Of a DNA stretch of 51,789 nucleotides, positions 8,034 through 17,441 are shown piece by piece. The notes under the pieces are model-generated. The model was given only the letters and a program-made list of their open reading frames with translations. It made no database searches and was not told the origin of the DNA. The translations under genes were made by a program, and so were the position numbers. This stretch comes from Aureispira sp964445645 (GTDB lineage Bacteria > Bacteroidota > Bacteroidia > Chitinophagales > Saprospiraceae): contig CAYULH010000020.1 in NCBI GenBank assembly GCA_964445645.1, forward strand, positions 1-51,789, given 5' to 3'. Each line of letters starts with the position of its first letter. Position 1 is the stretch's first letter.

Positions 8034-9512
8034 ATGGACGTAACTACGTTAGAGACACAGTTTGAATCCCATCTAAGTACCTGGAGGGAAGAAGAAAAAG
8101 CCGCATTGGAATTGCTAAAAGTGGTAGGAGATTTACGCTTCGACCGCTCCATTGAGGTGATTTTATTCCGTCGCAATATTTATGACTCTCGTCCTACAGA
8201 AGTCATCAATGACCATCTATTTGCCAAAAACTACGCCAAGCAACCCATCACCTTACAAATGAGTGTGGCCATTGCCAAATCTATTGCCAAGTTGGATCTA
8301 GCCCCCTCTCGTATTGATTTGGGCAAGTTGGCTACCGAATGGATCAACAACCGTGAGCATTGGGAGAGTTTGGATGCGTTTATTGCCAATGAACTGGCCG
8401 ACTTTATTGGCCCAAAAGCCAAAGCAGAAAAAGTGATTACGCCTAGAGATGTGGTCTTGTATGGTTTTGGTCGTATTGGCCGCTTGGCCGCCCGTTTTCT
8501 TATCGAAATGATGGGACGTGGCGAGCAATTGCGCCTCAAAGCTATTGTATTGCGCCCCAAAAACAAAAAAAATCCTCAAGAGGAATTGCTCAAGCGTGCC
8601 TCCTTGCTCCGCAAGGATTCTATTCATGGCAAGTTTCGTGGTACCATCAGTGTAGACCAAGATACCCAACAATTGATTGTGAATAGTTGTCGGGTGCAAG
8701 TCATTTTTGCAGGCAGCCCAGAGGATGTAGACTATACCGACTATGGCATCAAAGATGCTATTTTGATTGATAATACAGGTGCTTGGCGCGATAAGGAGGG
8801 TTTGAGCCGTCACTTGCGCCCTGGTATACAACAAGTATTGTTTACCGCCCCCGGCAAGGGCATCAAGAATATTGTGCATGGTATCAACCAAAAAGAACTC
8901 AACTTTGAAGAAGATCAAGTATTCTGTGCGGCCTCTTGTACCACCAATGCTATCGCTCCTGTACTCAAAGTAATTCACGATGAGCTAGGTATTGCCAATG
9001 GGCACTTAGAAACCATTCATGCCTACACCAATGCCCAAAACTTGTTGGACAATTACAACTCCAAAGAGCGTCGTGGCTCGGCCGCTGCCCTCAATATGGT
9101 AATTACCTCTACTGGTGCTGCCAGTGCTGTAAGTAAGGTAATTCCTTCATTAGCAGGCCGTCTAACAGGTTCGGCCATTCGAGTACCCACACCAGATGGC
9201 TCCTTGGCAGTAATGACCTTGAACCTAGAAAAAGAGACGACTGTAGAAGAATTGAATGAGATGATGCGTCAAGCATCTTTGCATGGAGATTTGGTAGAAC
9301 AAATTAGGTATTCTATTTCCAAGGAATTTGTTTCTTCGGATGTGATTGGTGCTTCAGCAGCGTCTGTTTTTGATGCGCCCTCTACCAAAGTGGGCAATGA
9401 TGGCAAAACCGTTACGGTTTATGTTTGGTATGATAATGAGTATGGCTATACACGCCAAGTATTGCGCCTAGCCAAGTATGCCGCTCAAGTTCGTAGATAC
9501 CGTTATTACTAG
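8034..9512 (+). CDS. gap: Long-form glyceraldehyde-3-phosphate dehydrogenase
   Basis: A 492-residue enzyme. Residues 1-137 are an N-terminal helical extension; the Rossmann loop GFGRIGR begins at 144, the nucleophile is Cys302 (ASCTTN) and the general base His329 (HAYTN), 27 residues apart as in all GAPDHs. It ends with WYDNEYGYT. The reaction interconverts G3P and 1,3-bisphosphoglycerate in the cytoplasm. The usual Asp after the second strand that selects NAD (ND-P-F) is replaced: the segment reads AIVLRPKN with Arg. By analogy this suggests NADP use, but that is inference. ATG at 8034 is used because upstream codons are short and non-coding-like. Long forms with this extension are known in other bacteria. 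Followed by a bidirectional terminator. Confidence 0.93.
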   Translation: MDVTTLETQFESHLSTWREEEKAALELLKVVGDLRFDRSIEVILFRRNIYDSRPTEVINDHLFAKNYAKQPITLQMSVAIAKSIAKLDLAPSRIDLGKLATEWINNREHWESLDAFIANELADFIGPKAKAEKVITPRDVVLYGFGRIGRLAARFLIEMMGRGEQLRLKAIVLRPKNKKNPQEELLKRASLLRKDSIHGKFRGTISVDQDTQQLIVNSCRVQVIFAGSPEDVDYTDYGIKDAILIDNTGAWRDKEGLSRHLRPGIQQVLFTAPGKGIKNIVHGINQKELNFEEDQVFCAASCTTNAIAPVLKVIHDELGIANGHLETIHAYTNAQNLLDNYNSKERRGSAAALNMVITSTGAASAVSKVIPSLAGRLTGSAIRVPTPDGSLAVMTLNLEKETTVEELNEMMRQASLHGDLVEQIRYSISKEFVSSDVIGASAASVFDAPSTKVGNDGKTVTVYVWYDNEYGYTRQVLRLAKYAAQVRRYRYY

Positions 9513-9537
9513 ACACGAGTTGTTCTATGATAGAAAA

Positions 9538-9578
9538 ATCCCGAATCTTAGTGGACGCTAAAATTCGGGATATTTTTT
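9538..9578. terminator. Bidirectional intrinsic terminator between gap and the DUF2452 gene
   Basis: ATCCCGAAT (9538-9546) pairs with ATTCGGGAT (9563-9571), with TTAG/CTAA continuing inward. It is flanked by AAAAA on the left and TTTTTTT on the right, so it can act on both convergent genes. Confidence 0.88.
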
Positions 9579-9594
9579 TATTTTTTCATAAAAA

Positions 9595-10077
9595 TTAAGC
9601 TGTGGGAGGTTCTTCCTCTTGGTCGTGTAGTTCCCAAGTATGGTCGGCTAGTAAGGTTACGGTTGATAAGAACTCCTTGAATGGGTAGCCTCTTGGTCCC
9701 CACTCATGCGGCCCTACTACCGAAAGCACGGCGGTGTCATCGGCTCGCTGGTAGAGATGATAGGTCTTGCCAATTAGTGGCTTAAAACCCATTTCTGCCC
9801 CATAAATAATCTCTGATATTTCAACCCTTCTCTGTATTTTCTGTGCTTCCTTGGCCAGCAATTCCATTTGGCGGCGCAATTGCTCCAATTGCATGTCTGT
9901 TTGCTTGTGCATGGCTTTTACGGCCAAGCCCTTGGTTTTGCCTTGGTCAATGGGTTTGATAACTGCCCCGCCTACCGTATGTGCATAGGGTAAATTGTGC
10001 GGATTCTCTGTAATTTTATCTTTATCTATAGGATTAATAAAGGCTTCTTTGCCTTTTTCTTTTTTATCTTCTGACAT
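9595..10077 (-). CDS. DUF2452-family protein
   Basis: A 160-residue cytoplasmic protein. It has a basic N-terminus, a predicted coiled-coil helix (QLEQLRRQMELLAKEAQKI, about 60-80), then the family core GFKPLIGKTYHLY and GPHEWGPRG, ending ADHTWEL. This arrangement is that of DUF2452 proteins, whose function is not known. It converges on gap across the terminator at 9538. Upstream, CAAAATTA at 10213 matches the -7 box but no -33 box is at 19 bases, so the promoter is uncertain. Confidence 0.72.
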   Translation of the reverse strand: MSEDKKEKGKEAFINPIDKDKITENPHNLPYAHTVGGAVIKPIDQGKTKGLAVKAMHKQTDMQLEQLRRQMELLAKEAQKIQRRVEISEIIYGAEMGFKPLIGKTYHLYQRADDTAVLSVVGPHEWGPRGYPFKEFLSTVTLLADHTWELHDQEEEPPTA

Positions 10078-10604
10078 GCTTTGTTTTGATATTGTATTAG
10101 TTGGGGCGTTCTAAGAGTGCTTGATGATAAATTAATAAATAAGACAGTATAAACAATGTTATGTTCACCACTCTACAGAATTTCCTCTATTCATGTTGTT
10201 TGATAGCTGTTGCAAAATTACGATGAAGTTGTTTAAAATAGAAAAATCAGCAGAGCTAATGGCTATCCCTGTCAACTCTTTTGAGTCAAATACGTATTTT
10301 ACGATAAGTTATTCAATATCTGTTTTTTAGTCTTTTACATTTTTTATATAAAATCGACACAACTATCATGCACAAAAAACTGAAAATCAATAAAATAAAC
10401 ACTACCAAACAAAGCTACAATCTATCTTTTTTTATTATCAACTACCTGTAAATACCATACATTCCTCACAAAGTCTTTTTATCTTTTTGACAAAAAAAAG
10501 CAAAAAATCCACGAAGTATTATATCTTAAGGTGTTGTTTTTTTTATTCATTTTTTACAACTAGAACCAAAACACTCTCCTATCATTATAGCAAAATCACA
10601 AAAC
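10078..10604. other. 527-base AT-rich spacer with one half of a dispersed repeat
   Basis: No credible gene. The short frame at 10487-10678 is low-complexity and overlaps the next coding start. Bases 10483-10518 resemble the right arm of the palindrome at 32249-32284 with two single-base indels (AAAAAATCCACGAAGTA is identical). Promoters for both divergent genes must lie here; I see no exact TTTG-N19-TAnnTTTG. Confidence 0.5.
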
Positions 10605-12398
10605 ATGACCTGCTCCAACAACAAGTTTTCTTATGGCTTGTATCTACTTGCCAGTTGCCTTTTCTTAGTACTTTTTAGTTGTGGTAATTCTAATACAGAA
10701 CAACCAGCTACTACTTCTGCTGTCCCAAAGGATTTTACTGTAAAAATTTCGGTCAAAGACAACCCTGATGGACTTAATGTTTTTTTGGCCCAAAGTGGTA
10801 TAGCAAGTGAAATTTTGGACTACAATGTTCATGGCGGATTAATGGAGATAGACCCTCAAAACGTATCTAAATTTAGACCTTACCTAGCCCAATCACAGCC
10901 TCGTATTGAAAACCTAGATGGAGATCTCGTAGCGTATCATTATGAAATTCGTCCAGAGGCAGTTTGGGATAATGGAACCCCCATTACAGCAGAGGATTAT
11001 ATCTTCAGTATCAAAGCCATCAAAAACCCCAAGACGAATGCTTCGGCTCAACGCCCGTTTTTAGAATCTATAAAAGATGTAATAGTTGACCCTACCAATC
11101 CCAAAAAATTTACGGTTATCAGCAGCTTGTACCACGTAGCAGAGGTAGCTATTTCTACTATTTCAATCCTGCCAGCCTACCACTATGATCCACAAGGACT
11201 CATGGAGGGTTTCACCTTGCCCGAACTCAATGACCCTGATCAATTAGACCGTTTAATGGCCGATCAGCGCATTGCTGATTTTGCAGAAGAATTTAATAAT
11301 AATTACAATTTGGAGGCCGAAATGATTAAAGGGGCTGGGCCTTATAAAATTACCGAAATTCTTGCCAATCAACACATCAAGCTAGAACGCAAGAGTGATT
11401 GGTGGGGACATCAGGTAGATGTGCCTTATATTGCAGCCTATCCTAGCACGTTGTTGTTTCGCATCCTATCCGATGATAACAACGCCATTCTGTCGCTCAA
11501 AGAGCAAGAACTGGATGTGATGGTTAGTATTCCTGAAGAGAAATTTGTAGAGTTGCAAGCCGATGAACGTGCCAGCAATAATTTTGAGCTTACAGCAGCC
11601 GATGGTTTTGCTTATCGCTATATTGGATTGAATATGAAATCGCCTGCATTGGCCGATGTGCGTGTACGCAAAGCATTGGCACACTTGGTAGATAAAGAAT
11701 ACATTGCCAAGGATTTGGCCAATGGTTTTGCTACTCCTGTTAATGGTCCTGTTAGCCCCTTAAAAGCGCATTATAATAAAAACATACCTACGGTTCCTTT
11801 TGATGTAGAAAAAGCAAGTGCTTTATTGGCAGAAGCAGGCTGGAAAGATACGGATGGCGATAATATTCTGGACAAAACCATTGACGGAGAAGTCGTACAA
11901 TTATCCTTAAAAATGCTTTATCCCAAAGGAAAACAATTCTACAAGGATGTTTCTCAAATCTTGAAAGATGAAGCCATTCGAGTAGGCATAGATATTCAAT
12001 TGGTTTCGGCTGAATTGGCTGTTATTATACAACGCCTCAAAAAGCGTGAATTTGATTTGATGACATTGGCATGGGGTCAAGCACCTACTTTAGATGATTT
12101 CAAACAAATTTGGCACACAGAATCAGATACCTATGAAGGCAGCAATATGGTAGGTTTTGGCAATGAAGAAACCGACCAGCTCATCGAAACCATTCGAGTT
12201 ACGGTTGACGAGACTGCACGCACGGCTCTGTACATGCGTTTTCAGGAAATTGTGGCCGAGCAGCAACCTTATGTTTTCTTGGTGGCCCCCAAATCGTGTA
12301 TGGCTATTCACAAGCGTTTTAAGAATGCTCCTGCCGTTTCCTTGCGCCCTGGATATTTTGCACGCCTCTTCCAATTGGACGAGAATTATAAGGAGTAG
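10605..12398 (+). CDS. OppA/DppA-family peptide-binding lipoprotein (SBP_bac_5)
   Basis: A 597-residue extracytoplasmic solute-binding protein: signal peptide with lipobox LFSC (Cys26), then a family-5 solute-binding fold. Visible family features are AVWDNGTPITAEDYIFSIKAI (about residues 125-145), AGPYKITE, and the ADVRVRKALAHLVDKEYIAKDLANG segment with ATPVNGPVSP. These proteins capture oligopeptides or dipeptides for an ABC importer, but no permease or ATPase genes lie beside it. The insert KDTDGDNILDKTIDG is an acidic, calcium-loop-like addition. It is an orphan receptor in this window; the ligand is unknown. Confidence 0.88.
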   Translation: MTCSNNKFSYGLYLLASCLFLVLFSCGNSNTEQPATTSAVPKDFTVKISVKDNPDGLNVFLAQSGIASEILDYNVHGGLMEIDPQNVSKFRPYLAQSQPRIENLDGDLVAYHYEIRPEAVWDNGTPITAEDYIFSIKAIKNPKTNASAQRPFLESIKDVIVDPTNPKKFTVISSLYHVAEVAISTISILPAYHYDPQGLMEGFTLPELNDPDQLDRLMADQRIADFAEEFNNNYNLEAEMIKGAGPYKITEILANQHIKLERKSDWWGHQVDVPYIAAYPSTLLFRILSDDNNAILSLKEQELDVMVSIPEEKFVELQADERASNNFELTAADGFAYRYIGLNMKSPALADVRVRKALAHLVDKEYIAKDLANGFATPVNGPVSPLKAHYNKNIPTVPFDVEKASALLAEAGWKDTDGDNILDKTIDGEVVQLSLKMLYPKGKQFYKDVSQILKDEAIRVGIDIQLVSAELAVIIQRLKKREFDLMTLAWGQAPTLDDFKQIWHTESDTYEGSNMVGFGNEETDQLIETIRVTVDETARTALYMRFQEIVAEQQPYVFLVAPKSCMAIHKRFKNAPAVSLRPGYFARLFQLDENYKE

Positions 12399-12404
12399 TG
12401 TGTT

Positions 12405-12487
12405 TTTTTTTGTGGATATGTATTATGGGTCAATTGCTATTGCTGTAGGGGTCAATTGCTATTGACCCCTACATATCCACAAAAAAA
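12405..12487. terminator. Nested bidirectional terminator with internal direct repeat
   Basis: Outer arms TTTTTTTGTGGATATGTA (12405-12422) and TACATATCCACAAAAAAA (12470-12487) are perfect complements. Between them, GGGTCAATTGCTATTG is repeated directly (12427-12442 and 12449-12464), and the second copy forms its own hairpin GGGGTCAAT / ATTGACCCC. The right outer arm overlaps the last codons and stop of the convergent sixA-like gene. Confidence 0.8.
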
Positions 12488-13047
12488 CCATAACGCCCTT
12501 CTTGATGCCCTAAAACCGACCATTTTTGGTTGGTAAAATCAATTCCAATCAGACCTGATTTGGGCACATCCGTAAAAATGGTATCACGCTGAAAATGATT
12601 GGCTGTTTGAATAATAGCAGGATTGTGTCCCACTATCAACACCTGCTTACAAGAGTCCGATAGATGCTTAATCGTATTTATCATCACCCTAGTTTTGCAT
12701 TTGTACAAACTAGAATCTAAGGTAATATTTGCAATAGGATAATCTAAAAATTCAGCAATGGTCTTGGCTGTACTCTTGGCTCGAACAGCAGAACTACTAC
12801 AGATACAATCAATTTTTAGCCCTTTAGACTCCATATATTTCCCTAAATTCTGGGCATCTTTTTTTCCTTTCTCTGTCAGAGGGCGTTTAAAATCAGTATA
12901 CTTCTTTTTGCTACTTGCCTTGCTATGGCGCAACAACAATAACTTTTTTTCGCCTAAGGTCGAATCTGCTTGCTTGGCTTCACAGCCAATGAGCAATTGG
13001 CTAAACAAGATTATACCAAGAACCACAGCGCTTATTTGCTTCCCCAT
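12469..13047 (-). CDS. SixA-like histidine phosphatase carried on a lipoprotein
   Basis: A 192-residue protein of the histidine-phosphatase superfamily: LLRHSKAS (nucleophile His41 with Arg40), Arg89 (VRAKSTA) and His141 (IVGHNPA) form the phosphate pocket, as in the short SixA subfamily. SixA dephosphorylates phosphohistidine in the cytoplasm. Here residues 1-22 form a signal peptide with lipobox LLIGC (Cys22), so the enzyme should be outside the cytoplasm on a membrane. ATG at 13047 gives the entire signal peptide. The 3' end overlaps the shared terminator. An alternative is that the target is a periplasmic phospho-ester. Confidence 0.82.
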   Translation of the reverse strand: MGKQISAVVLGIILFSQLLIGCEAKQADSTLGEKKLLLLRHSKASSKKKYTDFKRPLTEKGKKDAQNLGKYMESKGLKIDCICSSSAVRAKSTAKTIAEFLDYPIANITLDSSLYKCKTRVMINTIKHLSDSCKQVLIVGHNPAIIQTANHFQRDTIFTDVPKSGLIGIDFTNQKWSVLGHQEGRYGFFVDM

Positions 13048-13064
13048 TCCTCTAGTAATTTGTG

Positions 13065-14618
13065 CTACAAATAAGCTGCTAAATTGGGGCCTACTGCATT
13101 CTTGATAATTTTTAGCCCTAGTGAACGTGCCTCAATTCCGGGCAGCCCCTTGCTCATAAAGTGGCTTTCTAATTCCTGCAAGGCATCATAATAACTAAAA
13201 CGCAAGGCGACGTACATATTTTGCTCTAGTGGCTTGCCATTCTTGAGCCGTGCCAAACCATTCCACAAACGACCATTCCACTGCTCCAATTGTTCGATTT
13301 CTTGATGTGGAATAGGCCGTGGTTGTACATACAAATAATTGTTTTGTACTAGAGTTGTGCTAGACTGGTTGCTGGCTGCAAATTCTTCTGAAACAGATAC
13401 CAATACCAACAATGCTTGTTGTTCTAATAAGCTGCCACAATCATTGGATACATTGTAAGCATCTCGTTCACTGTTCCAGTAAGGACGAAAGGCATCTTCT
13501 GCTGTTTTGGGATGACGTTGAAACAACCAACAAGGAATGTCAGGACGCACTTTTAGTACTTCGTGTACCGCTTTGAGATGTGCCAATAACTGCCCCAAAT
13601 CTTCGTAGGCATATTTCATTCTAAAATCATAACGAGTCTTGCCTCTAAATCCTTTAAAGACTTCTTGTAATGCCTCGTTCATCAATTGATTGACTTGTTG
13701 TTCTTTATTGGCAACGGCTACATCTCCATTAAAATACAAATAAGCCAAAAACATTTTGGCAATAGGATTTTTGAACTGTTTTAATCCTCCAGCAGCTTTG
13801 GCTGGCTCTTGTGGAATTCTGTTGATGTAGTATTGTAAGGTGTATTGTTCAACCTGATTGGTAGCTTGTTTGTTTTTGACTAATAATGAATGGCGTTTGT
13901 AATGCTCATTGTTGGCTTTGAAAGCTGCAATTGCCCCTTTGGTTTTGGAAGTAAGCGAACCATTGGCAGGCACATCATACAATTTTTGTTGGGCCAATAA
14001 CAATTGTAATGCCTTGACAGAACTGCGTACCGTGCCTGAGTTTTGACCATAACTAGGGCTTCTTTGAATATCAAATGCGCCTACTTGGTGCAGTACTTCA
14101 CTACTTACCTTTTTGATAAAAATATCCTTAGGGCCAATAGTCTGTAATCTTGCTTGAACTTCTGAAGCTTCTGTTCGAGTATAAAAAGGCCCCACTCCTA
14201 CCCGAACTTTATCATCACTCAGTTGGGCCACCAACTGGGTAGATAAACGTTGCCAATCTGCCCAATAAATATCGGCTTGTTGGTCGTAAGTAGCCAATTG
14301 TACAATATATACGGCATCTTCTTCCTTGAGTGTTTTTTGTACCAAAAAGGCATCTCTAAATCCTTTTTTCTGCACAGCCGATAATTTTTTCTGTGCTGCA
14401 TATTTACTGCTGTATGTGCCCATCATTACCTTGTATAGCCCACTTTCAGTAGCCTGCGTATACACATAGCCAGTATTAAATAAGCTTTTAAACTTTTGAT
14501 AATCAGGGGCTGCGTAGGTTGCCAATTGGATTTCGTAGACTTTGCTAGGTTCAGCAGCCTGCATAGTATAAGTGCCCAAAAGAAGGGTCAAAAAAAGAAT
14601 AAATTGATACCTATTCAT
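13065..14618 (-). CDS. Secreted SPOR-domain protein with peptidoglycan-binding-like region
   Basis: A 517-residue protein with a signal peptide (MNRYQFILFLTLLLGTYTMQA). Three SPOR-like units follow (YEIQLATYAAPDYQKF, YIVQLATYDQQADIY, and the RVGVGPFYTRTEASEVQARL segment), the fold that binds denuded septal peptidoglycan. Next comes a PG_binding_1-like segment (VKALQLLLAQQKLYDVPANGSLTSKT, about 220-255). The C-terminal half is helical with no recognised domain and cysteine pairs (CGSLL, CWLF). It is likely an envelope/cell-division factor. ATG at 14618 is chosen because the preceding 20 codons would block the signal peptide. A plausible promoter lies at 14771-14802. The sixA-like gene follows after 17 bases on the same strand. 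Confidence 0.72.
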   Translation of the reverse strand: MNRYQFILFLTLLLGTYTMQAAEPSKVYEIQLATYAAPDYQKFKSLFNTGYVYTQATESGLYKVMMGTYSSKYAAQKKLSAVQKKGFRDAFLVQKTLKEEDAVYIVQLATYDQQADIYWADWQRLSTQLVAQLSDDKVRVGVGPFYTRTEASEVQARLQTIGPKDIFIKKVSSEVLHQVGAFDIQRSPSYGQNSGTVRSSVKALQLLLAQQKLYDVPANGSLTSKTKGAIAAFKANNEHYKRHSLLVKNKQATNQVEQYTLQYYINRIPQEPAKAAGGLKQFKNPIAKMFLAYLYFNGDVAVANKEQQVNQLMNEALQEVFKGFRGKTRYDFRMKYAYEDLGQLLAHLKAVHEVLKVRPDIPCWLFQRHPKTAEDAFRPYWNSERDAYNVSNDCGSLLEQQALLVLVSVSEEFAASNQSSTTLVQNNYLYVQPRPIPHQEIEQLEQWNGRLWNGLARLKNGKPLEQNMYVALRFSYYDALQELESHFMSKGLPGIEARSLGLKIIKNAVGPNLAAYL

Positions 14619-15052
14619 TATGTAATAGTATTTAGTTAGAGGTTCAATGCTTGTTGGTCTTTCCGCTACTACTTTCACTTTTTATCCATGAAGTTATGTA
14701 GAACAAACATTCATAAATTCGTTTTTTATTTCTGTGCTTACAGAGAAATGTCTTGTTATAAAAGTGCAAACAAAGGTGCTGATTTGCAAACAATACTACA
14801 AATCTTTACTATTTTTGCCACTTCATTTTCAGAAATTGTTGCATAATAGAACAATATGACGATCCAACTTCTTCGTGTTCTTCAAACTATGGAGTACAAG
14901 TTTCCCCTTGTTCTCACCATAGCAAACGTACTGAGCTGTATTTTGTTACAACAGTAAAGTTTTACCTAAAAGTACAGAAAGACAACTAGCCCTATTGGGG
15001 CATTCCACCAAAAGATCTTTTTAGATTCTTGCAAACTTAAAGTTACCATTGC
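14619..15052. other. 434-base intergenic region
   Basis: Between divergent genes. It holds the probable minus-strand promoter at 14771-14802. Rightward of that I see no hairpin, gene or exact promoter for the plus-strand gene at 15053. Confidence 0.5.
14771..14802 (-). promoter_or_regulatory. Probable promoter of the SPOR protein gene
   Basis: On the minus strand a -33 TTTG (14799-14802) is followed by 20 bases and CACCTTTG (14771-14778), one mismatch from the Bacteroidota -7 TAnnTTTG. The leader would be about 145 bases. Confidence 0.5.
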
Positions 15053-17224
15053 GTGATTAAAAAATATTACTTTTTTTTCTTTTTTGTAGGTTTCCTAACC
15101 TTTTCTTCGCCTATAGTTGCTATTGAAGGCATTTCTATTTTGGCCAGTCGCCAATTGTTAGAACAGCCTACCGTACAACGTACAGTAGATGATTGTATCA
15201 AATTGTTGCAACAAGCCTGCCAATGCACGGTTAATGTCAATGATCGAACACAAGAAATCCTATTGGTTTTGCCGGAGTTAAATCCTGCCAAAATTCCCTC
15301 CCAATCTCCCCAAGCAGCCCAATACTCCTATCCTTATATCCATTATCCTCCTCACCACTACCAATGGACATCCAAACGCCAAGGACAACAACTAGAACTG
15401 CGTCTAGAAAGCCCTACTTATGTGGGCATCAGCTTTGGGTTGTATGGACTGTTGCAAGAGCAACTGTGGTTTGCCTTTTATCACCCCAAAAAAACCATTA
15501 TCCCTCAACTGGATTTTTGGCCTTTGACCGAAGATTTTACTTGGTCGGCACAACCTCGTTTTGATAAAAAAGGCTTTCACATACACACCATGCACCCCTT
15601 GGAATTGACCGAACCACTGCTCAATCCCAACTGTCCTAATGGCCTAGAACAAATCAAAGAATATATAGATTGGTTGGTACACAACCAGCAAAATTATTTT
15701 GAATTTAATTTATTAGAACATGAAGAGTTAGAAGCTTGGCTGGAATATATACAACCTGCAGTCGATTATGCACACCAGAGAGGAGTCTTGGTTGGTCTGG
15801 ATATTTCGCTGCAGATGACCCAACAAAAAGCATTCAAACTCTACAAAAAGTTTCCTAATGCCCTCAAAGGTGCAAAAAAACGAATTGCAGATCGGCTCGC
15901 TCAATTGTTCCAAGTGCCTTGGGATGTGATTGCTATGGAAAGCTCTACCACAGAGTTTACAAAAGGTAATGCTAACAAGACCCAAGAACTGACCTTGTAT
16001 GTGACCGATTTGGTGGTCAATACTTATAAAGCGCACTTGGCAGGGCGCAAGCATGTCGTTAAAGACGACCAAATGCTGAACAAGGTGCAAAAAGCCGATA
16101 CGCTTAGTGCCCAACACAAAGCATTGGATGCCCACCGAGCGTCCTTTATTCATACGGTCATGTTTTATGGACTTACAGATACAGTAGCACCTGTTTATCA
16201 GAATAAAAATTTGTTGCATCTTTTAGATTTATTAAAAAAAGAACAACAACAACGCGAAACATGGTACTTTCCTGAATCGGCTTATTGGATTACGTTTGAT
16301 AATTCCGTTCCGATGTACCTTATGCCCTATCTCCAAACACGATTGGATGACATTTTATTAATGGATTCTTTGGGTGTTTCGGGGCATCTGACCTTTACCT
16401 CTGGTTGGGAATGGGGGTACTGGTCTATTGATTGGAGCATTGCACGCTGGTCTTGGCAACATACTTTTAATGGTAGAATAATACGGCCAAATGCAACACA
16501 GTTTTTAGGTGATATTTTTCATAATCAAACTATTATGGAATACATCAATCAATTAGCCAACATCCAACAAGACTACATCAAAGATCAGCAATTGATTAGA
16601 TACATGGTTGCACAGACCGTCACCGATGAATTACCACCCAAGTTGGCCTTAGAACTCCACCCACGCCCTTATCAGCCCTATCGTTGGATTAGAAAAAAAG
16701 CCCCCTTGGCCTACTTGTATGAATTGCAGCAAACAGTCATCAAGCCCTTGGCTGAATTTGCTCAACAAAGCCAGCAAGTGCTACAACAATTCAAAAAAGA
16801 AACCTATACGCTCACTCCAGAACGGCAAGCCGTCCTAAACGAGTTGCAAACAGCTTTGACCATTACCCAATTGCGAGGCCAACATCGCGTACACACGCTC
16901 ACAGCATTGAGCCAACGTCGTGCCAATCAAATTCACAAACAAAATCCACAAGATTGGCAACAAGAGCTGGCCAATGCCAGTTTGGTGCGTTTGCAAGCCC
17001 AACAATTGGTCACAGCACAAGAACAACAGTATCGTTATCCCGTAGACCAGATTGGTCGGCCACTAAAAGATGGCGGAAGCACGGCTTATGCCTATGGCTA
17101 TTTGTATCCTGTTAGCCATTTGCATTTTTGGCAGCGAGAGGAGCAGCAAATACTACAAGACAAGTACGGGCCTTTCTTTATGTCTATTTGGGATGTGCCA
17201 CGTATTTTGGGCATTGTACCCTAG
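15053..17224 (+). CDS. Secreted protein with GH20/GH67-like N-terminal domain and probable TIM barrel
   Basis: A 723-residue protein with a GTG start, a very hydrophobic Phe-rich signal peptide (residues 3-22) and no retention signal. Residues 120-170 (YVGISFGLYGLLQ, then FYHPKKTIIP) match the accessory domain found before the catalytic barrel in GH20, GH67 and related carbohydrate enzymes. The segment DKKGFHIHTMHPLE then looks like the start of a barrel, followed by acid-containing strand ends (GVLVGLDISL, VIAMESSTTEF). The C-terminal third (about 540-690) is Gln-rich and helical. It probably acts on glycans outside the cytoplasm, but I cannot assign catalytic residues or a family. An alternative is a non-enzymatic carbohydrate-binding protein. 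Confidence 0.6.
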   Translation: MIKKYYFFFFFVGFLTFSSPIVAIEGISILASRQLLEQPTVQRTVDDCIKLLQQACQCTVNVNDRTQEILLVLPELNPAKIPSQSPQAAQYSYPYIHYPPHHYQWTSKRQGQQLELRLESPTYVGISFGLYGLLQEQLWFAFYHPKKTIIPQLDFWPLTEDFTWSAQPRFDKKGFHIHTMHPLELTEPLLNPNCPNGLEQIKEYIDWLVHNQQNYFEFNLLEHEELEAWLEYIQPAVDYAHQRGVLVGLDISLQMTQQKAFKLYKKFPNALKGAKKRIADRLAQLFQVPWDVIAMESSTTEFTKGNANKTQELTLYVTDLVVNTYKAHLAGRKHVVKDDQMLNKVQKADTLSAQHKALDAHRASFIHTVMFYGLTDTVAPVYQNKNLLHLLDLLKKEQQQRETWYFPESAYWITFDNSVPMYLMPYLQTRLDDILLMDSLGVSGHLTFTSGWEWGYWSIDWSIARWSWQHTFNGRIIRPNATQFLGDIFHNQTIMEYINQLANIQQDYIKDQQLIRYMVAQTVTDELPPKLALELHPRPYQPYRWIRKKAPLAYLYELQQTVIKPLAEFAQQSQQVLQQFKKETYTLTPERQAVLNELQTALTITQLRGQHRVHTLTALSQRRANQIHKQNPQDWQQELANASLVRLQAQQLVTAQEQQYRYPVDQIGRPLKDGGSTAYAYGYLYPVSHLHFWQREEQQILQDKYGPFFMSIWDVPRILGIVP

Positions 17225-17297
17225 CTCTAGTTGCTTTTTTGGGAACTTCTAATTTAGAATGAAAACAAAGTAGGCTAAATAGAGTTAACTAAATGGT

Positions 17298-17335
17298 AAG
17301 TTTGAGGCTTTTTTAGTATTTTAAAGCCTCAAAGT
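17298..17335. repeat. Hairpin downstream of the glycosidase-like gene
   Basis: TTTGAGGCTTT (17301-17311) pairs with AAAGCCTCAAA (17323-17333) around a T-rich loop. No clear T-tract follows the 3' arm, so termination is possible but not certain. Confidence 0.5.
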
Positions 17336-17441
17336 TGTTATCAATTACGACAAAAACGTAAAGTATTACCAATATTGTCCTATTATTCTTATACAATAAC
17401 AACAAAATAATCGGACAAAGAAGAAATATACATCCATCATT

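Noticed and set aside
10487..10678. Short frame before the peptide-binding lipoprotein
   Set aside because: Low-complexity, overlaps the true coding start in another frame and has no homology-like features.
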